This document shows positions 1 to 5,934 of a stretch of 20,950 nucleotides of DNA, one piece after another. The position numbers and the translations under genes were made by a program. Position 1 is the stretch's first letter. Every line of letters starts with the position of its first letter. The DNA is from a virus. The notes under the pieces are model-generated. The model was not told the DNA's origin. It saw nothing but the letters and a program-made list of their open reading frames with translations, and ran no database searches. The stretch is from positions 1-20,950 of the IMG/VR virus record IMGVR_UViG_3300032282_005642; one strand, given 5' to 3'.

Positions 1-1584
1 CAGGAGGACCAGACCGACTCCGAGATGAAGGGCGCCCTCTTCCTGCTGGCGCTTCGCATCCGCGCACTGGTGCTGACGCTGCCCGAAGGCGGCATCGCCC
101 GCCAAATCGACTACCCCCGCCTGCAGCCGCGCATTATCAACGAGGTCCAAGCCACCTCCAACCGCATCTTTGCGATCCTCCGCACCCGCCTTGAGGGCAT
201 CGAGCGCCTGAGCCTGACTGCCGCCGGCGAGTTGTTTGATGCCGTCCCCCCACAGGGCCGCCCGGTTTCCGTGCTGCTGGAGCAAACCCGTGTGGGCGTC
301 CAAAGCCTGCTGACGCTATTCCGCTACAACGAGCGCCTCGGCAGCTCGGACTTTACGGCCCAGCTAATCCGCCTCCTCGACAAAAGCCTCCAAGTCGAAT
401 TCATCAAGGGCACTCCAACCGATGAGGTAGCGGACAAGGTGGTGGAGGTCCGCATCCGCCGGGGCGAGGAAATCCCCGTTGTGAACAAGGGCAGTGTGGC
501 CAACGGCTGGCGCTTCCGCACCAAGGCGATTGTGGCCGCGGCCTACTGGCAGATCGCATTTAACGCCCAACAGCGCACCGCGGTTGAGGCCGTGCGCGTA
601 ATCGAGGAATGGGAGTGGAGCGCTGTACTGGATCCGAAGACGTGCCCAATCTGCCGCCCGCTGGACGGCGAGCGATCCCCGTACCCAGCGGGATTCCCCC
701 AAGGCCCACCCCCGCTTCATCCAAATTGCGTTTTAGGTGACACGCAAATAACGACCGGTACTTTGATCGCGGCGACTCGCGCCATGTACAGCGGCGACAT
801 CGTGACCATACGAACGGAGAGCGGGCGCAAACTCTCCGTCACAGCGCAGCACCCAATGCTGACCCGCACCGGCTGGGTCCGCGCTTGCGATTTGAGCAAT
901 GGCTTGGATCTGTTTAGCCACCGCAGTGGGGCACCAACCCCTATTGATCTGCCAGACCTCGATGACGCACCAGCCACGGCCGAGCAAATATTCCAAGCGT
1001 TTAGGTCGTCTAGCAGCGTGACGACCACATGCGTGCCAGCCGCCCCCATGCAATTCCACGGCGACGGAGCTTCCGCCCAAGGCAATGTCGAGATTGTATG
1101 GACCGACCGGATACTCAAAGAAACTGTGAATGCCGATTACATCCAACTGCTCTCCAAGTTCCAAAGCGTAGTTACTGATTCCGAGCTGGCGCTCCCATCG
1201 GGTTTGAGCACGACGGATGCGTTCTTCCTCGGAATGAACGCGGCCTCTAGCGGCCTTGTGTGCTTGGTGGAGCAATGCCTTGCGCTCCTCCGAGGTGAGC
1301 TGGGACTGACGGAGCAGCATCGCCTCGCTGCGATTGCGCTGAGTAATCCCACGCTCTCGCAACCTTGCTACGACAACGTTCCTGGCGCAGCCAAATACCT
1401 CGGCCAAGTGCTTGACGCTTGCCCCGGCTTCGTAACGACGGACAAGATCATCGACATTAAGGTTGAGCCTGCGGGACATCCACTGCCGGTGTACGACTTC
1501 ACTACCCTATCAGGCATGTACACCGCAGAAACCCAACTAACCCATAATTGCCGGTGCGTTCTAATCCCGATCTACGGCGATTAG
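1..1584 (+). CDS. Mu gpF-like minor head protein precursor, intein-containing, 5' partial
   Basis: Minor head or head-morphogenesis protein of the phage Mu gpF family, which in known phages associates with the portal during procapsid assembly. The frame is open to base 1, so the true start lies upstream; the first ATG in view is at 25. Residue numbers count from that ATG. The host part carries the family's C-terminal signature: CPIC (residues 207-210), a DGE, a proline-rich stretch, then HPN before the intein and CRC just after it. Joined by splicing this gives the usual HPNCRC, followed by only nine more residues to the stop. A 274-residue intein (residues 235-508) splits the signature between N and C. 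Without it the visible host protein is about 245 residues. The upstream neighbour would be expected to be the portal gene. Family call is from motif recognition, not from a search. Confidence 0.85.
   Translation, partial: QEDQTDSEMKGALFLLALRIRALVLTLPEGGIARQIDYPRLQPRIINEVQATSNRIFAILRTRLEGIERLSLTAAGELFDAVPPQGRPVSVLLEQTRVGVQSLLTLFRYNERLGSSDFTAQLIRLLDKSLQVEFIKGTPTDEVADKVVEVRIRRGEEIPVVNKGSVANGWRFRTKAIVAAAYWQIAFNAQQRTAVEAVRVIEEWEWSAVLDPKTCPICRPLDGERSPYPAGFPQGPPPLHPNCVLGDTQITTGTLIAATRAMYSGDIVTIRTESGRKLSVTAQHPMLTRTGWVRACDLSNGLDLFSHRSGAPTPIDLPDLDDAPATAEQIFQAFRSSSSVTTTCVPAAPMQFHGDGASAQGNVEIVWTDRILKETVNADYIQLLSKFQSVVTDSELALPSGLSTTDAFFLGMNAASSGLVCLVEQCLALLRGELGLTEQHRLAAIALSNPTLSQPCYDNVPGAAKYLGQVLDACPGFVTTDKIIDIKVEPAGHPLPVYDFTTLSGMYTAETQLTHNCRCVLIPIYGD
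727..1548 (+). other. Intein (protein intron), class 1 splice motifs, 274 residues
   Basis: In-frame protein-splicing element. Block A starts with Cys1 (CVLGDTQI). Block B is SVTAQHPMLT, with the TxxH residues at intein positions 39-42. Block F is the VYDFTT...GMYTA region around residues 254-266. Block G ends in THN with terminal Asn274, and the first extein residue is Cys. This is a complete set of splice residues, so the element is probably active. Between blocks B and F lie about 200 residues with no visible in-frame LAGLIDADG or HNH nuclease. An FHGDG motif sits at intein residues 110-114; I recall this motif from other phage and cyanobacterial inteins, but did not search. The insertion point is the most conserved part of the host gene, as is usual for homing elements. 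The opposite strand carries a nuclease gene over residues 3-251. Confidence 0.93.
733..1479 (-). CDS. Antisense Vsr/DUF559-like homing endonuclease nested in the intein
   Basis: Predicted 248-residue DNA endonuclease on the strand opposite the intein. Residues about 10-45 form a helix-turn-helix (DLVRRYEAGASVKHLAEVFG...VVVARLRERGI) followed by a basic NRSEAM segment, as in recombinase-type DNA-binding domains. Residues 126-176 form a PD-(D/E)xK/Vsr-like core: GPYNLDIAL with Asp131, VAVELHGGGWH with Glu142 and His149, then GRH, an R/K-rich helix and LLGRGWCVIEVW, the usual last strand. HTH plus Vsr-like core suits a homing enzyme acting on the intein-free head gene. The stop codon TAA is the complement of the intein's third codon (TTA, 733-735). 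ATG at 1477-1479 is the only good start before an upstream stop at 1507-1509; no clear ribosome site or promoter is visible. Codons are exactly aligned with those of the intein. Role in homing is inferred from domains and location. Confidence 0.82.
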   Translation of the reverse strand: MSRRLNLNVDDLVRRYEAGASVKHLAEVFGCARNVVVARLRERGITQRNRSEAMLLRQSQLTSEERKALLHQAHKAARGRVHSEEERIRRAQTRWERQLGISNYALELGEQLDVIGIHSFFEYPVGPYNLDIALGGSSVAVELHGGGWHACGRHAARRPKRLEYLLGRGWCVIEVWQINRGWCPTAVAKQIQAIAQIASADPAGAGQHWVLRCDGEFAPALRSYGHDVAAVHGASRRDQSTGRYLRVT

Positions 1585-1612
1585 AGTGATACAAAATCCC
1601 TGAGAATGCCCT

Positions 1613-1786
1613 ATGGCTTTATGGATTCCCGGCCCCTGGACCTCCCGCAAACGCCGCCCCAAAACCACTGATGCACCCAGCAATAGCCCAGCTCCAGCTA
1701 CAAAAACTGCTGCAACAAAAAGCCGCAGATCCAAGCCCAAACCCCCAGAGGGACCAACAGATCTTGGAACTGAAGCAACTACTTAA
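1613..1786 (+). CDS. Small basic Pro/Lys-rich protein, 57 residues
   Basis: A short open frame begins ATG GCT TTA TGG (MALWIPGPW) and continues as a low-complexity, strongly basic stretch rich in Lys, Arg, Pro, Ala and Thr, ending in an acidic tail (GTEATT) and TAA. It fills most of the gap between the minor head gene and the scaffold gene on the same strand. No family is recognised. The aromatic start followed by a disordered basic region would suit a small structural or DNA-associated virion protein, but that is a guess. There is no strong ribosome site; GAGA lies shortly before the ATG. It could be non-coding, although the frame starts close after the previous stop and uses codons like its neighbours. 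Confidence 0.5.
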   Translation: MALWIPGPWTSRKRRPKTTDAPSNSPAPATKTAATKSRRSKPKPPEGPTDLGTEATT

Positions 1787-1808
1787 GGTCCCCTCAAGTA
1801 CTACTAAA

Positions 1809-1838
1809 GGGGTAACCTAGGAGGGTACAAGTTACCCC
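1809..1838 (+). promoter_or_regulatory. Hairpin with ribosome-binding site in its loop before the scaffold gene
   Basis: GGGGTAAC (1809-1816) pairs perfectly with GTTACCCC (1831-1838), leaving a 14-base loop. The loop holds AGGAGG (1819-1824), the only near-perfect Shine-Dalgarno sequence I noticed before a gene here. The AGGAGG ends 21 bases before ATG 1846, too far for normal initiation unless the hairpin shortens the distance. The left arm overlaps one copy of the GGNAACCTAG motif. Confidence 0.55.
1811..1820 (+). promoter_or_regulatory. GGNAACCTAG start-associated motif, copy A
   Basis: GGTAACCTAG, ending 25 bases before the scaffold start at 1846. One of nine copies of a motif seen only before gene starts in this window. 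Confidence 0.55.
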
Positions 1839-1845
1839 CGACCTC

Positions 1846-2574
1846 ATGTCCGAGCAGGTCATGGGTGCTCCTTCTGTGGAGGAGCAAGTTGAGCCGGTGG
1901 CTCAGCAACCCGCCCCCCAGTCCACTGATGATGCTTCTGCCCTTCGCAAGAAGCTGGAGCTTGTCCAACAGGACAACCTGGCCAAAGGCGAAGCAAACCG
2001 CAAGCTCAACGAGCGTGTGGGCGAGGCAGAAAAACTCATCCGGGACTTAGAGACCCGCCTCAAGACCACCCATCAGCAGCAACGCGCCGACCAAGGCGAG
2101 TTCAAAACGCTGTGGGAGGAAGCCAATGCCGACAATGCCCGCCTGCAGCAACGCATCGTCGAGCTTGAAGCCGCGCTTCAGGCCAAAGACAGTGAAGCAG
2201 CGCAGGAACGCCTCCGAGCCACGGCCCTTCAACAAATCAGCCAAGCCAACGCGCTTGCCCCCGAGCAACTGCTCGGACTGTTGAAACCGCAACTCCGAGA
2301 CAACAACGGCGTCCCCGTCGTCATCGTCAACGGCATCGAGCAACCTCTCGCCGCCCACCTGGCCAACTTGAAAAATTCCGGCTCCGGCTGGGACCATCAT
2401 TTTGCAGCCACTGGTGCCCGCGGCATGGGCAGTACCCCCAGCAGCAACGTCCCCCCTGGAGTTGTGAACCCCTACAAAAAGGGCGACACTTTTAACTTCA
2501 CGGAGCAGTTGCGCCTTGAGGTCGAAAACCCTGAGCTGGCACGCCTCCTCAAGAGCGAAGCCACTCGCGGGTAA
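1846..2574 (+). CDS. Scaffold-like coiled-coil protein
   Basis: A 242-residue acidic protein placed just before the major capsid gene, where tailed phages normally encode the scaffold that guides procapsid assembly. Residues about 1-30 are Pro/Gln/Glu-rich and disordered. Residues about 32-125 form a long charged heptad-type coiled coil (LRKKLELVQQDN...LEAALQAKDSE). Then follows a segment with QISQANALAPEQLLGLLKPQL and a VPVVIVNG turn, and a C-terminal tail ending EVENPELARLLKSEATRG, which could bind the capsid. This layout resembles gp20-type phage scaffold or minor structural proteins. ATG 1846 is the only standard start codon I see in frame; a hairpin with an embedded Shine-Dalgarno lies upstream. 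Function is inferred from layout and position, with no catalytic motif. Confidence 0.75.
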   Translation: MSEQVMGAPSVEEQVEPVAQQPAPQSTDDASALRKKLELVQQDNLAKGEANRKLNERVGEAEKLIRDLETRLKTTHQQQRADQGEFKTLWEEANADNARLQQRIVELEAALQAKDSEAAQERLRATALQQISQANALAPEQLLGLLKPQLRDNNGVPVVIVNGIEQPLAAHLANLKNSGSGWDHHFAATGARGMGSTPSSNVPPGVVNPYKKGDTFNFTEQLRLEVENPELARLLKSEATRG

Positions 2575-2579
2575 CCACC

Positions 2580-2589
2580 GGCAACCCCG
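2580..2589 (+). promoter_or_regulatory. GGNAACCTAG-like motif, copy B
   Basis: GGCAACCCCG, 13 bases before the major capsid start at 2603; a second partial copy, GGTAACCACC, lies just upstream over the scaffold stop codon. It is a weaker match than copies A, C, E and I. Confidence 0.35.
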
Positions 2590-2602
2590 CTAATCCTGAA
2601 TC

Positions 2603-3646
2603 ATGGCCGCACCTTTTCAAAACTATTCGGACGGGACGTTCCTGACCGATCTGGTCAAGCGCCCCGAATTCCTCACCTATCTGAGTGAGGAAATCGTGGA
2701 GCGTTCTGCCTTTGTGCAGAGCGGTGTCCTGACCCGCAACGCTGCCCTGGACTGCCGCGCTGGCGGCACCCGTGTGCGCGTGCCTTACTTCCAGCCGATC
2801 AACCCCACCGAGGAGATCATCCAGTCAAACGCCACCTGGGGCGAAAGCACCGAGGGCTACCTGACTCCTAAGGCCATCACTGCTTCCGAGCAAGTGATGA
2901 CCATCCTGCACCGTGGCTTCGCCTATGCGGTGGACGACCTGTCCAAGCTGGGCACTGGTGCTGACCCGATGGCTGCCATCCGTGGCTATCTGGCTGCCAG
3001 CATCAACAAACTGCGCACTGCCACGCTGATTGCCCAACTGACCGGCATCTTCGGCGACGCCCTGGCCAACAACAGCCTGGACATCACCGGCGACGCCGAG
3101 AAGGACATCAGCGCCATGGCTGTGATTGCTGCCAAGGCCAAGCTGGGCGAGCGCGGCGAATCGCTGTCTGCGATTGCACTGCACCCGAACCAGTACTACT
3201 ACCTGCAGCAAATCGGGATGCTGACCTTCACCGGCGGCAACGTGCAGTCGGGCGACCCCATCACCTGGGGCGCAGGCGGCACCAACGTGACCAGCGCTGG
3301 CGTGGCGAACTTCGCCGGCCTCCGCGTGATCGTTGACTCCCAGCTGCCCCACAGCGGTGGCGTGTACACCTCTTACCTCTTCGGCCCTGGTGCCGTGAGC
3401 GAGGGTGTGCAGCAGGAACTGCGCATCGAATCCGAGCGCAACATCCTGTCGAAGCAGGACGTGATGGCCGTGGACTACCACTACGGTATGCACGTCAACG
3501 GTGTCACCTGGAACGACGCTGCGGACAACCCGACCAACAGCGACATGGAGGACGACACCAACTGGACCCTCAAGTACAACGCGGACCTGATCCCCGTCGT
3601 GCAACTGAAGTCCGGCACCCCCCTCGATCCCATCCCCGCTCCCTGA
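2603..3646 (+). CDS. Major capsid protein
   Basis: A 347-residue protein directly after the scaffold-like gene, the usual place for the major capsid protein that builds the icosahedral shell. The N-terminus (MAAPFQNYSDGTFLTDLVKR) and the following ERSAFVQSGVLTRNAALD...GGTRVRVPYF pattern match a class of HK97-fold capsid proteins. Later parts include the long-helix region (AIRGYLAASINKLRTATLIAQL), the SAIALHPNQYYYLQQIGML strand, and a GLRVIVDSQLP turn that is common in such capsids. There is no sign of a fused protease. Codon use is strongly GC-ending and even, fitting high expression. No Shine-Dalgarno is visible. A strong hairpin terminator follows, which would separate capsid transcription from downstream genes. 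The fold is inferred from pattern recognition. Confidence 0.88.
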   Translation: MAAPFQNYSDGTFLTDLVKRPEFLTYLSEEIVERSAFVQSGVLTRNAALDCRAGGTRVRVPYFQPINPTEEIIQSNATWGESTEGYLTPKAITASEQVMTILHRGFAYAVDDLSKLGTGADPMAAIRGYLAASINKLRTATLIAQLTGIFGDALANNSLDITGDAEKDISAMAVIAAKAKLGERGESLSAIALHPNQYYYLQQIGMLTFTGGNVQSGDPITWGAGGTNVTSAGVANFAGLRVIVDSQLPHSGGVYTSYLFGPGAVSEGVQQELRIESERNILSKQDVMAVDYHYGMHVNGVTWNDAADNPTNSDMEDDTNWTLKYNADLIPVVQLKSGTPLDPIPAP

Positions 3647-3670
3647 GCGCGACGCGATCTACGGCAACTC

Positions 3671-3696
3671 AAAGCCCCCATCACGGGGGCTTTTTT
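3671..3696 (+). terminator. Rho-independent terminator after the capsid gene
   Basis: AAAGCCCCC (3671-3679) pairs with GGGGGCTTT (3685-3693) around a 5-base loop, and the T run covers 3691-3696. The hairpin lies 24 bases after the capsid stop. It probably ends or attenuates capsid transcription. Confidence 0.9.
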
Positions 3697-3709
3697 CTTG
3701 CCTACTACA

Positions 3710-3719
3710 GGAAACCTAG
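3710..3719 (+). promoter_or_regulatory. GGNAACCTAG start-associated motif, copy C
   Basis: GGAAACCTAG, just after the capsid terminator and exactly 18 bases before ATG 3738. Because it follows a terminator, this is the best candidate for a true promoter element. Confidence 0.6.
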
Positions 3720-3737
3720 AGCACTGGAACAATACCA

Positions 3738-4301
3738 ATGCCTGTCTCGCTGGACGCCACAGTTGGCGGCGCCAACTCAAACAGTTTCATCACTGTGGCG
3801 ACCGCAAACAGCATTGCCGAAAACACCCTCAACGTCACCACTTGGACTGGTGCAAGTGCGGACGACAAAGCCCGCGCCTTGATCATGTCCACCACCGACC
3901 TCCAGCCCTTGGCTTGGGTTGGAACCCGCGCCACCGAAACGCAGGCGCTGGCGTGGCCCCGCACCGATGCGGTGATCAACGGCCGCACAATCGCCGATAA
4001 CGTCATCCCCCGCGAGATCCAGCAGGCCACCTTCGACCTCGCCCTCTCCATCTTGGCTGGAGCCTCAGCCACCTCAGGCGGCGGCGACCTGGTGCCGGGC
4101 GTCCCGAACGGCGACCTCAAGCGCCTCAAACTCGACGTACTGGAGCTGGAATGGCGCGATGAGGGCCTCCCGTCTAACCGCACCAGCACCTACAGCCAGC
4201 TGGTGAGTCGCGCCCCCAGTTTGAGCACCGTGCTCTACGGCACAGTGACAAGTGGTTATACAGGCGGCTCCGGGTTATTAGTCGGGGTGGTGCGTAGTTA
4301 A
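3738..4301 (+). CDS. Head-tail connector, DnaT-like family
   Basis: A 187-residue protein in the connector slot between capsid and tail genes. Its first part matches what annotation pipelines call the putative DnaT-like ssDNA-binding family: GGANSNSFITVATANSIAEN, then a Trp-containing segment (TTWTGASADDKARALIMSTTDL), an AWVGTRATETQALAWPR block, and IPREIQQATFDLALSIL. In tailed phages this family usually behaves as a head-completion or adaptor protein closing the portal, and the DnaT name is misleading. The C-terminal part is Gly/Ser-rich (VTSGYTGGSGLLVGVVRS). It starts 42 bases after the capsid terminator and is preceded by a GGNAACCTAG copy, so it may begin a new transcript. An earlier out-of-frame ATG at 3698 was not used. 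Confidence 0.7.
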   Translation: MPVSLDATVGGANSNSFITVATANSIAENTLNVTTWTGASADDKARALIMSTTDLQPLAWVGTRATETQALAWPRTDAVINGRTIADNVIPREIQQATFDLALSILAGASATSGGGDLVPGVPNGDLKRLKLDVLELEWRDEGLPSNRTSTYSQLVSRAPSLSTVLYGTVTSGYTGGSGLLVGVVRS

Positions 4302-4311
4302 GGCAATCTGT
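4302..4311 (+). promoter_or_regulatory. GGNAACCTAG-like motif, copy D
   Basis: GGCAATCTGT, 11 bases before ATG 4323 or 32 bases before ATG 4344. It is the weakest match to the consensus. Confidence 0.25.
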
Positions 4312-4319
4312 AGCAACCG

Positions 4320-4348
4320 CCCATGTACCTTATTGTGTGGTACATGGG
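4320..4348 (+). promoter_or_regulatory. Perfect 10-bp inverted repeat over the sigma-gene start codons
   Basis: CCCATGTACC (4320-4329) and GGTACATGGG (4339-4348) are exact inverse complements separated by 9 bases. The left arm contains ATG 4323 and the right arm contains ATG 4344, both in frame with the sigma-like gene. As DNA it could be an operator for a dimer; as RNA it would be a hairpin hiding both start codons. Confidence 0.65.
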
Positions 4349-4865
4349 AAAGACCGGCCGCCCCAAAACCGGATATTTAGCGACGCCACTTAGCGGTGAC
4401 GAACAACGCCGCGTGGGACGTTTATACCGCGAGCACCAGGGCATCATCAAACTGATGGGCCGCAAGATGTGCCGCAAGTATCCCTACGTCGCCTTCGACG
4501 ACTTATTCAGCTGCATCGACATCGCCTTCATCAAAACCTGCCGCGCCTGGGACCCCAAGAAAGGCACATTCTCCACACTGCTGACTGTCTTTTCCGAAGG
4601 AGAAATCCGCCACTTCATCCGCGACCACAACTGGCTGGTGAAGGCCCCCGGCACTGTCCGCACGCTGGGGCAACGCGCCCGCCACATGCTGAACCGCGGC
4701 GAACGCATGGAAGACGTACTGGAGCACCTTGGCGTCAGCGAGAAAAAATTGAAAGAAGCCCTGATGGCCACCTGTCCAACAGACCATGAGATCAAGGGCT
4801 TTGAATTACATGTGTGCCCCCGCCCCACACCATGGGATGTGCTGGAGCGCGAAGAATGTGCATAG
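4323..4865 (+). CDS. Sigma-70-like factor, regions 2 and 3 only
   Basis: A 180-residue RNA polymerase sigma-like protein (173 residues if ATG 4344 is used). Residues 54-108 match sigma region 2: YPYVAFDDLFSCIDIAFIK, then CRAWDPKKGTFSTLL, then SEGEIRHFIRDHNWLVKAP. This is the layout of core-binding and -10-recognition helices in group 3 sigma factors of the SigB/SigF kind. Residues about 112-147 (VRTLGQRARHML...VLEHLGVSEKKLKEAL) look like region 3. No region 4, the -35-binding domain, follows, so it may read extended -10 promoters or need a partner. The C-terminus has three Cys residues (151, 165, 179). It sits between connector and tail-tube genes, which would suit a late-gene sigma that feeds back on the structural operon. 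Target promoters are unknown; GGNAACCTAG copies are candidates. Confidence 0.8.
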   Translation: MYLIVWYMGKTGRPKTGYLATPLSGDEQRRVGRLYREHQGIIKLMGRKMCRKYPYVAFDDLFSCIDIAFIKTCRAWDPKKGTFSTLLTVFSEGEIRHFIRDHNWLVKAPGTVRTLGQRARHMLNRGERMEDVLEHLGVSEKKLKEALMATCPTDHEIKGFELHVCPRPTPWDVLEREECA

Positions 4866-4869
4866 CACC

Positions 4870-4879
4870 GGCAACCTAG
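4870..4879 (+). promoter_or_regulatory. GGNAACCTAG start-associated motif, copy E
   Basis: GGCAACCTAG followed by GTATAGG; TATAGG ends 14 bases before ATG 4903, exactly as at the tape measure gene (copy G). The bases before the ATG are CCCCCTCCTC, so no Shine-Dalgarno is present. Confidence 0.6.
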
Positions 4880-4902
4880 TCGTATAGGTTTTCCCCCTCC
4901 TC

Positions 4903-5385
4903 ATGGCAACCGGTGCGTTTTTCGCCGCTTTCGGCTACAAGCTGTGGGTGAAGCTGGGCACTAGCTCCAGCACCATCCCCACCAACTCCACGGGCATGAC
5001 CCGTGTGTTCTCGCTGGATAACGCCGGCATCCAGGCCACCAGCGACAGCACCGCTGTGCTGGACTACGACTCTGAGTACGGCTTCCAGGCCAACCTGATC
5101 ACCGGCCAGAGCTACACCATCCCTTGCTCGATGAACCTCGACGTAACCGACGACGGTTACAAGATTCTGAAACAGGCCGCCCTTGAGGCCACCCAAGGCA
5201 CCTTGGTTGAGTGGTTCCGCGAGACCCCTGTGACCGACGGTTCCGCCGACCTGCCCGAAGTCCACGCCGGCCTTGCACAGATCGGCTCGTTCTCTGAGGA
5301 CATCACCGCCGGCAACATCGCCAAGGTGAGCTTCGACCTGATCGGCTACGGCGCCTACGACTGGACCGCCCAGCAGCCCGACTGA
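4903..5385 (+). CDS. Major tail (tube) protein
   Basis: A 160-residue beta-rich protein, probably the tail-tube subunit that stacks around the tape measure. It has the size and style of siphovirus major tail proteins: an N-terminal FGYKLWVKLGTSSSTIP strand, a YDSEYGFQANLITGQSYTIPCSM segment, then GYKILKQAALEATQGTLVEWFRETP, the region in which many tail-tube proteins carry a conserved D/G..L..A...G turn, and a closing GNIAKVSFDLIGYGAYDW strand. It is followed by a hairpin terminator. Copy E of the start-associated motif precedes it. The gene is separated from the tape measure by two minus-strand genes, instead of the usual tail-chaperone pair. Confidence 0.72.
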   Translation: MATGAFFAAFGYKLWVKLGTSSSTIPTNSTGMTRVFSLDNAGIQATSDSTAVLDYDSEYGFQANLITGQSYTIPCSMNLDVTDDGYKILKQAALEATQGTLVEWFRETPVTDGSADLPEVHAGLAQIGSFSEDITAGNIAKVSFDLIGYGAYDWTAQQPD

Positions 5386-5414
5386 CCCAACCACCACAAC
5401 TTGACGAGGGGACC

Positions 5415-5444
5415 AAGCCCCGGCCTAACCAGCTGGGGCTTTTT
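5415..5444 (+). terminator. Rho-independent terminator after the major tail gene
   Basis: AAGCCCC (5415-5421) pairs with GGGGCTT (5435-5441), and inner pairs extend the stem; the T run covers 5440-5444. It lies between convergent genes and touches the stop codon of the minus-strand gene at 5443. In the minus direction the T run is weak, so it mainly serves the plus strand. Confidence 0.8.
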
Positions 5445-5934
5445 ACTGCCCGCTCGCTTTAGCGTTCCACCGCGCCACCAAAAACGGCATAAACGGCTTC
5501 GCCTCCAGTGTCGAGGTCAGCCAATTGCGCTTCACCTGCTCGGGCGTTGCCTTGCGCCCCTCCGGATTTATGTAGGGGTCGTACTTACCCAGCAGGATGT
5601 TTTTGGCGTATGGGGCAGTCCACGTAATCGACAATGCCACACCTTTCGGACTATTGCCAACAACCGGCGGCTGTTGAGAGTTCAGCAGTTTGCCTGTATC
5701 CACAATGTCCCGCTTCCCTTCTGGAATCAGGATTCCACCGCGCTCTGGGGTACCCCCCATCAGCAAACTTTTGAAGCGCAGCGTTGGAGCAGGCCAATCC
5801 CACTTCCGCGCCGTGATCTCCTCCCGCGCCTGCTCTGCCAGCTGGGGCCCAAACTCCTCCAGCACCTTGCCCGCAGCGGCCAGCAGCTTGTCCGCGTTCC
5901 ACTCCTTAAAGGTGACCCTGATGCGGGTAGCCAT
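5443..5934 (-). CDS. HK97 gp10-like tail completion protein
   Basis: A 163-residue minus-strand protein with the layout of the HK97 gp10 family, which in siphoviruses caps the tail tube or joins it to the head. An N-terminal amphipathic helical part (NADKLLAAAGKVLEEFGPQLAEQAREEI) is followed by the family's VDTGKLLNS motif (residues 78-86), a beta segment ending in WTAPYAKNILLG (residues 105-116), and the closing KPFMPFLVARW (146-156), equivalent to the usual RPF-P box. Its start overlaps the stop of the upstream minus-strand gene by one base (TGATG), so the two are translationally coupled. It is unusual for this family to be encoded against the direction of the structural operon. Confidence 0.72.
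   Translation of the reverse strand: MATRIRVTFKEWNADKLLAAAGKVLEEFGPQLAEQAREEITARKWDWPAPTLRFKSLLMGGTPERGGILIPEGKRDIVDTGKLLNSQQPPVVGNSPKGVALSITWTAPYAKNILLGKYDPYINPEGRKATPEQVKRNWLTSTLEAKPFMPFLVARWNAKASGQ

Noticed and set aside
364-720. Minus-strand frame (118 codons) opposite the host part of the head gene
   Set aside because: In the same codon-aligned register as the nuclease frame but without any recognisable motif, so it is treated as chance openness.
717-1118. Second minus-strand frame (133 codons) within the intein
   Set aside because: Lies in a different frame from the nuclease and has no domain pattern.
2825-3604. Long minus-strand frame (259 codons) opposite the capsid gene
   Set aside because: Composition is Val/His/Gly-rich with no domain pattern. 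It arises from the GC-rich codon bias of the capsid gene. It shows that length alone does not prove an antisense gene.
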